DNA of 64,000 nucleotides from Cymodocea nodosa (taxonomy: Eukaryota; Streptophyta; Magnoliopsida; Alismatales; Cymodoceaceae): the NCBI GenBank assembly GCA_036874045.1, contig CM072337.1:3410001-3474000 (forward strand). The letters are read 5' to 3'. Each line of letters starts with the position of its first letter. The first letter of the stretch is position 1. The position numbers and the translations under genes are program-made. Below are positions 1 through 9,630 of the stretch, piece after piece. A model generated the notes under the pieces. It saw only the letters and a list, made by a program, of their open reading frames with translations, searched no databases and was not told the DNA's origin.

Positions 1-1251
1 GCTCTGTAACTCTCTGAAATGTTATTTTATACTTAAACTGCTGCTGACACGTGTCAAGATCTAGTAGATTTACTTAAGTTATATATCAGTGAGTTATCTT
101 TAACTATCCGAAATGCATTTGAGCATCGAATAGTTAAGTTTATAAGTATCCGAAATGCACCTGGGCATCGGATAGTTAAATTTATGCACGTGTTTTATAG
201 TTAAATCAACAAAGAAAGTTCGTTGAGTTATCTGTAACTCCACGGACTATTTATTTTCTAATATGTCACTATAGCAGTTGCAGAAATAGGACAGTTGGAA
301 GAAAAACCACGACTACACGTATCGCGTAGGGAGAAGAAAACATCACCGTTGATATGAATGAAGAAAATCCAACCGACCATTCAAGTAGAAGCAGTTACTA
401 CTAAAGAAATATAAAAGAAAAGAAGAAAAAGAAGAAAGAGTGTGTGATCGATAGACGGCCAATGTATATAGAGGAGGAGCACCGAGCTTTCTACAGACAG
501 TATCGACGATTCTCTGAAGTATCACACCAACCATCGTAACCACCACTATAATCACCAACCATCAGAGGTCTATGAGAATACTTTCTTGATGTCGAGTCGA
601 TTCCGACCCAAACACAATGCTTGACAACCACTATGAGGAGTGATCACGTCGTGAGAAGGGAAGCTATTTTCACCAAGTGCCGACTCATATTTCAAGAGAT
701 CGTAAAGCTTTTAGCCTTGGCTTCAAGTTGATGTCTGTTTGCTGAAGAGGAGATTATCTTGCAATTCTGGACTCGCGATTCTATAGGGAGAGGAGACAAA
801 ATTGTAAGTGGTTTAATTTTCAATGGTGTAATCGTGTTGCAAGTAGTGTCGGAAGTATTTACTATCGAGTGAGATTACTTTACATTTCACCTTTCGACCA
901 TTTCCATGTTCATATTAAAACAAAAATACCAAAAACAATTTATCTATGTTTGTATGTTGTATTTGAGTGTTGTATTGTTTGTGTTGTATCGTGATTAATG
1001 TTATCTTTATCAGTGTTGTGATTGTTTTATGTTGTTTTAGTTTTATAGTTTACTGAAATTGGTTCGTTCAAAAGACTTAAAGATTTTAATGGTTACTGTT
1101 TGAATTATCTGAATGTTAGTATTGCTTAATGATAAATCCAGTGTTTACTAACATTAAAGAACTTAATTGATGCTATTTACAATCTGTGGAACTGCCCAAT
1201 GGTTGGCCGAATTCCTTTGTAAATAGCAGTATTAAAAAGAAAAGACAGGCT

Positions 1252-1340
1252 CGTGGAGTTAACTTAAGTCCACGAGGTTAGTCCGTTGAGTTAGCTATAA
1301 CTCAACGAACTTTATCCGTTGAGTTAATTGTAATTCAACG
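1252..1340. repeat. Three hairpin palindromes upstream of the LTR TATA box
   Basis: Three inverted repeats stand in a row: CGTGGAGTTA/TAAGTCCACG (1252-1274), CGTTGAGTTA-GCTA-TAACTCAACG (1284-1307) and CGTTGAGTTA-ATTG-TAATTCAACG (1317-1340). Stems are about 10 bp with loops of 3-4 bases. They end about 15 bases before the TATA box. The same units recur before each ORF of this family. A regulatory role is inferred; CAACGG/CCGTTG also fits a MYB-type core. Confidence 0.7.
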
Positions 1341-1354
1341 AATAGCTTATTGAA

Positions 1355-1363
1355 TATATAAAT
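1355..1363 (+). promoter_or_regulatory. TATA box of the LTR promoter
   Basis: TATATAAAT lies directly after the palindrome array and about 80-100 bases before the conserved U5 text. The same box sits at the same place in the E1, E2 and E3 LTRs. Confidence 0.65.
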
Positions 1364-1662
1364 TTGATTGTTAACAAATGGACAATTCTAAACTCTTAAG
1401 CAATTCCCTGTGAGATCGACTTGGACTTGCACACTGATACAATAGACATTGTGCACTTGCAGTTAAAGTACAAATTGGAATTAATATCTAAATTGTATTA
1501 AAGGTTGTTTGTTTACTTCTAAAATAAAGAATAGGCATAAAGATAAATTAACTAAGTAAAAAAAAAGGTAACAAATCCAAGTTTTTCTGGTACGTTATTG
1601 GAGATCTAATTAGATATTCTGGTGTCGTGCTAGGAAAACACAAACAAGTTTTATGTCCAAAT

Positions 1663-2051
1663 ATGTTCTCTGTTCTTTTCTTTTTTTTATTCTGCTAACT
1701 GAAATAAAGTTAAATCTATGTCATTAATGCATCATTCTAATCAAAATTCGTTTAAATCTGACCATTATATAATGATTTAACTTGCAGGTCATTTTATGTT
1801 ATGCAGAATTTACATTTTACCTTGCAACATTCAGAAATTTTTAAGCATTTATCCTGTCATTCAGCAAATTGTTAATCTGTTACATATTCATTCATAAAGT
1901 TCCACAAATTACACAATATTCAATAAATTCCATTCATTTCACATTCAAAACATGTATGAAAATTGCATCTAAAAAATTATATTCATTAATATGAATCAAT
2001 AACATTACAAGTACATCATACAATTTTACACAAGTAGACGAACAATACAAT
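1663..2051 (-). other. E1 3' noncoding tail after the PF20167-like ORF
   Basis: This stretch matches 36840-37235 in E3. It has an A/G run on the minus strand (about 1675-1690) and no coding sequence. It stops at 1662/1663, where E3 would continue into its gag promoter spacer. E1 has therefore lost its spacer, gag, F-box and 3' LTR at this junction. Confidence 0.7.
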
Positions 2052-4270
2052 TTAATCTCTATTCCTAAGTTCATCTACTTCCTTCTGGAGTTTTTCTAAT
2101 TGAAGTTCTAATTGATTAATTCTTTCTATAGCTCTTGTAATGCCTCAAGAAGGTACAGCTATCTCTATAGCTACAAAATTTCTGTATTCTTTCACTGAAA
2201 TGGTTCTTGATCTGATCCTTTTTGATGTTCATTTCGTGAAATCAATACAATCCACCATCAATTGTGGAATCAAATCTCCATAAAATAATTTTTTCTTTAC
2301 TGCTTTCAGCTTAGAGATAAAAACTGCAGACCAATTTATTTGAATCTTATTTACAACTGCATATGTGGCCCATTTGACAAATTGACTTAATTTTATGTCA
2401 TGGCCCTATCGTTGATAGACATTTTTAATCAGAATGTTAGTTACCATGTGTGTTTTACCACTTAAATGCTTCAATCTGTTTAATAAAGGCACACCAGGAT
2501 TGATAGCTAAACAATCTTTGATTTCTTGTTCAGTCCACTCAACGGCAGTTGTGTCTTCCAAAATTTTTAGTCCTTCATTCTTCAATCCAAAAATGTTGTG
2601 GAGAAGCTCTGGTGTTATCTGTACATCAGCTTCCTCCACGTTGGAAATTAATCATCCTTCTCCTTCTCTTAAATTTGCATAAAACAAGGCACTAAATTTT
2701 CATATATTGCATGCCCTCTTTCTTGAGAAATGAATTGTAGTAAACCTTGGAATTCAAATAAATCTTTGATTTTTTGCATTCCATCCCAATTTACTGGTCT
2801 ACTGTAAATAATGTCGTAACCCCTTATTTCTTAGTATTTGGTATAAGCTTCCTAACTACAAAAATGTACTTCATTCGAAATTGTTGTTTCAATCGGGTCA
2901 GGAAGGTGACTTTGTTGTTCCAGAGGGGTTTGTTCTTGCTCTTCCTCTAACATAGGCTGCATTTGAACATTCTCTACAGATTCTTGAATTTTTTCTTTTG
3001 CTTCTGTCTGTGGTGGTGAGTCGGCAGAACTCTCCATTCTGTCTTGAATTCTTTCCATAATTTGCAGAAGAGTTTCTTGCTCTTCAATGGAATCTGTGAA
3101 ATTATTTTTGTCCAAATGGCTTCTTTCAGCTTCTTCATTTTCTGCTCTTTCTTCTTCCTCCTGACTACCAATCTGTTCTGTTACTATTCTTTCTGATTTT
3201 GTAACAGATTGGGATGGAGTCACGGGCAATTCAGTTTCTGCCCTAATTTCTGTTTCTTCTTTTATAGGCTGCAGACTAATTTCAGCCTGATTTTCTTCTT
3301 TTCTTTGCTCCTACTGCTGCAGCTCCTCCTGCTCCTCCTTAGAATCGGATAGCAAGTTAATAAAAATTTGCTCCATAGGCCCTGTAAAAATTGGTACTTC
3401 AGATTTAATCTCTTCTTGATAGTTAGGCATTATCTCTTTTCCTTTCCTTTTTCTAATTAATTGTGTCTGTTCTTCCTCTTCTTCTTCTAAGATTAAATCT
3501 ACAAAAGTAGGCTCTGCAAGCCTTTGAGCCACAAGTACTAGCTTTTCCTGTTTAACTTTTTCTATAATTACTAGTCTTGAAGGACCAGCTTCATCTCCTT
3601 TTGCAACAGGTTTGGCAATAGCTTCTTGATGCTGTTCCATTTTGATTTTATATTGGTCTTTCAACTTTTCTACAGCCCTCTTTTTGTAAAGTGCATCAAA
3701 CACTAGGTGTGCTTTAGCCACTACCAAATCTTCTGATTCTCTTTGGTTTTTTCCAACTTAAACCAGTGCTTGAAATTCCTTTAACTCTTCTTCAGTCGAA
3801 GGCCCCATCATTTCTGCTTGTGCCAACGACTTAAATGGCGGAACTGAAGGTCCTAGCTGCTGTTCCTTAGGAACAAGTTTTTCAGTAGTCGGCTCCTCCT
3901 ATTCTTCCTCTTGTTGTTCCTACCGCCATATTTCCCAACTTCCACGACCAGCAATGCACCTTTTGAACCATAATCTGGCCTTGCGTTGGATTTGCTCTAG
4001 GGCTACTTCATTGTTCAGCCTGATTTTTCCTTCTTTACTAACTACAATTTCTATTGCTACTCTGATTTGTGTCTCCATTATTTGGGGTATTTGTATACCA
4101 CAATCTACTAATATTCTTCTTAATCTAAAAAGTTCAGATTCTACCTTCTATAACTCTTTTTCTCTCGTTGTATTTCGGATCTTCTATCGCGTGTGCCATT
4201 CTTTTGATTCCTTCAGAAATTTTGATGTATCAACAGCCTCTTCCCAGAATTCAGGTGTCATCTTCCTCAT
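2052..4270 (-). pseudogene. E1 PF20167-like plant-transposon ORF downstream of pol, decayed
   Basis: The ORF runs from ATG at 4270 (start MRKMTPEFWEE) to a TAA at 2054-2052, about 740 codons. The first two thirds are acidic, Glu/Gln-rich and low in complexity. The C-terminal third has the ordered region FYANL-like, ITPELLHNIFGLKNEG, LLNRLKHL, NILIKNVYQRQGHDIELSQ, NW.VVFISKL and FYGDLIPLLMVDCIDF.KW, ending in a short heptad-like coiled coil. This layout fits the putative plant transposon protein domain (PF20167) found in plant LTR elements; the function is unknown. The copy has several stops and a frameshift between about 2850 and 2640. Four copies exist (2052, 27464, 37236, 56271), always after integrase. 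Confidence 0.75.
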
Positions 4271-4595
4271 CGTGGAGTTACTCAACAGCACGGAATCGCT
4301 CTGATTTCTACTATTCTAGATTCTAAATGATTTGTTGGATAATGCCCCTAAAACCCTAGGTTTTAGTTTAAATAAGCCTTAAGTTTAGGCAGGTAATTGG
4401 GTCATTTCCCAAACCAACTATTACTATTTTATCCGTAGTCTTAGCTACAGTACTCCGTTGAGTTACAGTTAACTTAACAGAATAAGCTCATTGACTAACT
4501 CAAGACTCAACGGAGTAAGCTCGTTGAGTTAAGCATAACTCAACGGACTCCCCGTAGAAACAGATATAATAATAATAATACTACAGATAATAGTT
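4271..4595 (-). promoter_or_regulatory. E1 spacer with palindromes and TATA-like box before the PF20167-like ORF
   Basis: Read on the minus strand, inverted GTTGAGTTA/TAACTCAAC units (about 4455-4555) are followed by GGCTTATTTAAAC (about 4365-4377), a degenerate form of the GCTTATTTATA box in E2. The ATG follows about 95 bases later. The order of palindromes, TATA and ATG is the same in all four copies, so this looks like an internal promoter. That is inference; no transcript evidence is available. Confidence 0.5.
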
Positions 4596-4599
4596 TTTC

Positions 4600-4790
4600 T
4601 ATTTTCTTCTTTTATCGGTTTAACCGATACTATGTTTCGGTCAGACCTAAATATTTTTTTCGATTGAACCGATACTATGTTTCGGTAAAACCTACATTTT
4701 TTCTAAAAATTAATATACATATTTTTTATGTTCCGGTCATACCGATGGATCCAGTCGGTTGAACCACAATGATTTTTATATTTTATATAT
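4600..4790. repeat. CGGTTNAACCG palindrome cluster between pol and the next ORF
   Basis: Three or more units of CGGTTtAACCGATACTATG and TTTCGGTnAnACC alternate with AT-rich filler. The same cluster follows integrase in E2 (26863-27110), E3 (39775-39960) and E4 (58900-59225). It lies outside both coding frames. Confidence 0.6.
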
Positions 4791-4859
4791 ACATTTATTT
4801 ATTTATTTAATGTTTTTTTAATTTTTTTTTTTTATATCAACATAAAAACTGATTTTCTA

Positions 4860-6320
4860 CTAAGTAAAGCTCGAGTAGTCCTCTACTCTGACTTCTTCCA
4901 TAATTCCAAAGGAGCTTTTTGGTGTTTTCAGAATAGGTTTCAATCTTTATCCATTTACTTTAAATATATTCTGATTTTTAGGATTTTCAATTTAAATAGC
5001 TCCATAAGGATAAATATTTCAAACTATGTAAAGTCCTGCCCATTTAGATCTTAATTTTCCTAGATGGTTATGGAGTCTAGCCATATAAAGATATACTTCT
5101 TATCCTATTTCAAAGCTTTTTGGAATAATTTTTCTATCATGCTAGAATTTAATTTTCTCTTTTTCTTTTACAGTCTTAGAACAAGCTTCATTTCTAAATT
5201 CTTCTAATTCAATTAATTGCATTCTTCTATTTTCAACAGCTTGATTTAAATTAGTGTTCAGAGTTTTTAATGCCCAATAAGTTTTATGTTCTATTTCAGC
5301 TGGTAAATGACAACTTTTTCCATTTACTAGCCTAAAAGGTGACATACCTAAGCTCGTGTTATAAGCAGTTCTATAAGCCCAAAGTGCATCTATCAATCTA
5401 TTAGCCCAATCTGTTCTAGTAGGATTTACTACTTTTTCTAAGATTAACTTAATTTGTTTGTTTGCACTTTCTACTTGTCCACTTCTTTGCGGATGATATG
5501 ATGTTGCAATTTTGTAGTTTACTCCATATTTCTTCATTAAGGCTTCAAAACTTCTATTATAGAAATGAGTTCCTCTATCACTGATAATAGCTTTAGGTAT
5601 TCCAAATCTGGTAAATATATTTGTTCTTATAAATTGTATTACTACTTTGTTATCATTAGTTTTTGTAGGAATATCTTCTATCCATTTAGATACATAATCC
5701 ACCCCCAACAATATGTAATTAAATTGATTAGACATAGGAAATGGACCCATAAAATCTATTCCCCACACATCAAAGATTTCAACCTCAACAATAGGATTAA
5801 GAGGCATCATATTCCTCTTTGATATTCTTCCTATTTGTTGACATCTTAAACAACTTAAGCAATATTTATGAGCATCTTTGAATAATGTTGGCCAATAAAA
5901 CCCACATTGCAGAATTTTTGCAGCAGTTTTCCCTGAACCAAAATGCCCTCCACAAGCTTGGTCATGACAGAAAGACAATATGCTCAGATATTCAGTTTCT
6001 GGAACACACCTCCTTAAAATCAGATTAGGACATTTCTTAAATAAGTATGGGTCTTCCAAATAGTAATATTTTACTCTTGAGAAAAATAATTTCTTATCCT
6101 GTCTATTCCAATCCTTAGGTGTTAAACCAGTAACTAAGTAATTAACTATGTCTGCATACCAAGGCATTGTGTTGATGGTCATTAATTGTTCATCAGGAAA
6201 ATTATCCTTAATTTCAATATTTGATTTTTTTATTTGTAATCTTGATAAATGATCTGCTACTACATTCTCACAACCTTTTTTATCTTTAATTTCTAGATCA
6301 AATTCTTGCAATAATAATAT
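4860..6320 (-). pseudogene. pol: E1 RNase H C-terminus and integrase
   Basis: This continues the E1 pol frame after the TAG at 6323-6321. It starts in the end of RNase H ([24 protein letters not shown]). An H2C2 zinc finger follows ([10 protein letters not shown] ... CLSCLRC, about 5850-5970). The integrase core has D (GIDFMGPF), D (SDRGTHF) and E (GQVESANK) with the D-35-E spacing that splices cDNA into the host genome. Past an in-frame stop at 5144-5142 lies a degenerate GPY module (KLRSKW, KNQNIFKVN), ending in two stops near 4860. There is no frameshift. The family assignment (Athila-type Ty3/gypsy) is firm. This is the best-preserved integrase in the window. Confidence 0.9.
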
Positions 6321-8456
6321 CTATCGAATCAATCTAGGTTTAGTCTCTTTTTTCTTTATTAGATGTTTCAGAGCTGAATGATCTGTGTATACTTTTACTT
6401 TAGCTCCAATCAGATATGATCTAAACTTTTCTAAGGCAAACACAACAGCTAATAGTTCTTTTTCAGTAGTTGTGTAATTAACTTGAGCATCATTTAAGGT
6501 TTTGCTTGCATAATGAATCACTCTAGGAGATTTTTCTATCTTATGTCCCAACACTGCTCCTACAGCAAAATCAGATGCATCACACATTAATTCAAAATGA
6601 TGGTTCCAATCAAGTGCTTGAATTATAGGAGTTGAAATTAAGCTAGTCTTAAGTTTGAAAAATGATTCCTTGCAATTTTTATCAAAGTTAAATGGGACAT
6701 CTTTTAATAGATTAGTTAAAGGTCTAGCTATTTTGCTAAAGTCTTTAATAAATCTTCTATAAAAACGAGCATGTCCTAGAAATGATCTAATATCTTTTAC
6801 TGATTTAGGTTCTAGTAGATTAGAAATTACTTCTATTTTAGCCTTATCTACTTCCAACCCTTTCTTAGAAACAACATGCCCTAAGACTATTCCTTGTTTA
6901 ACCATGAAGTGACATTTTTCCCAATTTAAAACCAGATTTTTTTCCACACAACATTTTAATATTTGGTCTAAATTGCTTAAACAAACTTCATATGAGTTGC
7001 CATATACAGTAAAATCATCCATAAATATTTTTAGGAAATCTTCAGTCATTCTAGTAGATATACCCTGCATACACCTTTGAAAGGTAGTTGGTGCATTGCA
7101 TAATCCGAATGGCATTCTCTTAAAAGCATAAGTTCCATTAGGACAGGTGAATGTTGTTTTCTCTTGATCCTCTAATGCTACTGTAATTTGATTATAACCT
7201 GAATACCCGTCTAAGAAACAAAAGTATACTTGCCTTGCTAATCTTTCTAGTATTTGATCTATAAAAGGTAAGGGAAAATGATTTTTCCTAGTCATAGCAT
7301 TCAGCTTTCTATAGTCTATACATACTCTCCAGCCTGATTGAATTCTAATAGGTATCAAGTCTTGACTTTCATTCCTAATAACTGTTAATCCTGATTTCTT
7401 GGGAACTACATGGATTGGGCTAACCCACGAGCTATCTGAAATTGGATAAATTATGTCATTATCTAACCATTTCACTATTTCCTTCTTGACTACTTCTTTA
7501 AGGTTTGGATTTAATCTCCTCTCAAGAATTCTAACAGGTTTACCATTCTCTTCTAAATATATGTGGTGATAGCATAAAGTTAAACTTAACCCTTTTATAT
7601 CAGTCATAGTCCATCCTATTGCTTCTTTATAACTTTTTACTACATCTTTTAATTTAACTATTTGATCCTCTTTTAAATCTGAAGCAATAATGATTGGACA
7701 GGTTCGTTTATCTTCTAGAAATATATAGGTTAATTCAGGAGGTAAAGGTTTTAATTCTAAATGTTGCCCATCAGAAGCTAGAGCTCCTAAATGAACATCA
7801 TCATTTTCTAAATTAATTTCTTCCAGATCTCCTTCTATATTTATGCTTTCACTTTCTTCTAAAATTTCAGAATTGATTTGCCTATTTAATTCTTCTTGAA
7901 TCACATCATCTAACATATCTCCTTCATCCTCTAAAAAGTCTATGGTATGTAAGGACATTTCTAATTCCTCAAACCTTTCTAGTTTGAAAATATTTAATTG
8001 AGTATCCTCATTACCATATGCTAACTTCATTACTCCAGTTTTACAATTTATAACAGCCCTTGATGTTGCTAAAAATGGTCTTCCCAAAATTAAAGATGCA
8101 TCACTATTTTTATGCTTAATTTGTTGGAAATCCAAAATTACAATATCAATAGGATATATAAAATTTTTGATTTTAATTAAGACATCCTCTATTTTTCCTC
8201 TAGGGTATCTTATACTTCTATCAACTAATTGAATAACCGTACTAGTAGGAGTTAAGCCTTCTAACCCTATGGATGAAAATATATCACTTGGCATAACATT
8301 TATACCTGCACCTAAGTCTATTAAGGTTCTTTCTAGAATGGTATTTCCTATGGTGCATGATATAACAGGGATTCCAAGATCAGATAACTTTTTAGGAATT
8401 TGTGGCAGAAATAAGGAACTACTTTGCTCAGCTAAAAAGACCTTTCTAAGAACTTT
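6321..8456 (-). pseudogene. pol: E1 protease, reverse transcriptase and RNase H
   Basis: An open stretch of 657 codons from 8294 to the TAG at 6323-6321, with an open extension upstream to 8456. The aspartic protease shows DLGAGINVMP and LILGRPFLAT. RT shows GWRVCIDYRKLN (near 7330), YCFLDGYSGYNQ-type text, FKRMPFGLCNAP and the catalytic FMDDF (near 7020). RNase H shows [22 protein letters not shown] and [10 protein letters not shown]. The TAG replaces the TGG (Trp) seen in E2 and E4; E3 has the same TAG. Reading frame and domain order are otherwise normal for Athila-type pol. This is the only copy that keeps protease. Confidence 0.9.
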
Positions 8457-9506
8457 TCACTCTCTTTTCTTAGTACACCAATCCTTCAAAAATTTAGCAC
8501 AAGGTGGCATTTTCTGCAATAGATCTAACAAATGAGTGCTAACTTGTACTTTTTCAAAAATTTCTCTGATTTTTTCTTGTTTTTCAGGTATTGTTTGTTG
8601 TAATCTTTCAAGATAGGAGGCTAAAGATTTTGATTTCAAAAATTCTTTTTCTTTCGTTTGATTTGTTTGATCATTTTTAGCTTCATTAGCAGATTCAGAT
8701 TATTCTTCAATGATTTCTAGATTTTCAGCTATTACATTTTCATTATCATTTTGATTTTTACTCTTATCCACCTTCATATCATTTTCATTTTGAGTTCTTG
8801 GTGGTATATCAGTTTCAGATCTTAATGTTACACATACATCTTCCAGATTTTCGTTACTCTGATGATGTTTTTGTATATCATTTTCGTAATTATGATCTTT
8901 AATTGTTTTTAGTTTTAAAGTGCATTCTTTAAATTCTCTTGCATTAATATTCTTTGTTTGCTATATATTTTGCAAATTATGTAAGTTTATAACATTATAA
9001 TTTTCATTATCCTGTTGCGTAACTTGTATTGTCATTGTATATTCGTCTAATGCTTTTAGTTTTCTTTCCAGATCATCTAATCCCATTGCATTCAATTTTT
9101 GATCAATTTTCATTATGGTTTTTTTAGTTTCGTAAATTATATCCTTTTTAGGTTCTGAATATGCTTCCTTATAATTTAATTGGTTGACTTCTTATTGCTA
9201 ACACATAAAGTATTCCAATTTGTTAAGGTTTTGCTCTATACTACGCTCTAGTCTGTCATACCTATCCCAAACTTCTATGTCTCTCAACATATTACACATT
9301 CTATACTGACCATCAGTTGGGTAAACTATAGGATTCTCATACTCAGCTCTATTATATTGAGGATAATTCATTTGTTATTCATGGGATCAAACCATCTGTA
9401 AACATCTCAGTTTCAAACAGTCAGAAATGTCATGTCCTTCAGAATTGCAGAATTCACATATGCTAATTACAGGTTTCAGAAATCTTTGAGCATAAGCATA
9501 TGCCAT
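8457..9506 (-). pseudogene. E1 zinc-knuckle leader polypeptide, no capsid domain
   Basis: ATG at 9506 lies about 108 bases after the PBS and is in the same frame as protease-RT-integrase, so the whole 1,549-codon reading frame to 4860 has no frameshift. Near the N-terminus is a CCHC knuckle, CEFCNSEGHDISDC, the nucleic-acid-binding part of Gag. Next comes a charged Asn/Glu-rich region and a conserved block (PEKQEKIREIFEKV, LLDLLQKMPPCAKFLKDW) that precedes protease in Athila-type elements. At least seven stops (for example 9389-9387, 9377-9375 and 8459-8457) break it. The capsid domain expected here is absent; its homologue lies downstream of pol in E2, E3 and E4. Confidence 0.8.
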
Positions 9507-9583
9507 ATTCTTAATTATAGAAGAAAACACACAACACTCTAGCTATTAAAACGAAACAGCTCTAACAGTTGCTTATATCTATT

Positions 9584-9613
9584 CAATTCAATTCAATTTA
9601 ATTCAATTCAATT
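9584..9613. repeat. Short ATTCA repeat beside the PBS
   Basis: Five-base units (ATTCA/TTCAA with one variant) lie immediately downstream of the E1 PBS. E3 has the same array at 42200-42233. E2 and E4 lack it. It marks E1 and E3 as one subfamily. Confidence 0.7.
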
Positions 9614-9630
9614 CCCCAGCAATGGCGCCA
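9614..9630 (-). other. E1 primer binding site (tRNA-Asp type)
   Basis: TGGCGCCATTGCTGGGG on the minus strand matches the complement of the plant tRNA-Asp(GUC) 3' end (TGGCGCCGTTGCCGGGG) with two mismatches. It abuts the LTR end, as expected for first-strand priming. Confidence 0.85.

Larger units (their letters stand above)
1..1662 (+). mobile_element. Ty3/gypsy LTR, 5'-truncated by the window, plus orientation
   Basis: This is the reverse complement of 9631 to about 11280, the 5' LTR of E1, at roughly 85-90% identity by eye. It carries the Athila-type U5 text (CCCTGTGAGATCGACTTGG, then GTGCACTTGCAG) and ends in ACAAGTTTTATG, as the E1 LTR does. A PBS should follow but does not: the sequence passes straight into the 3' noncoding tail of E1, which is on the other strand. 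The LTR is therefore inverted relative to E1 and cannot be its normal 3' LTR. About 600 bases of U3 lie outside the window. Confidence 0.85.

Noticed and set aside
343..558. 71-residue ORF inside the LTR
   Set aside because: It lies wholly in LTR sequence in another frame from the shared antisense frame and is not kept in the other LTRs.
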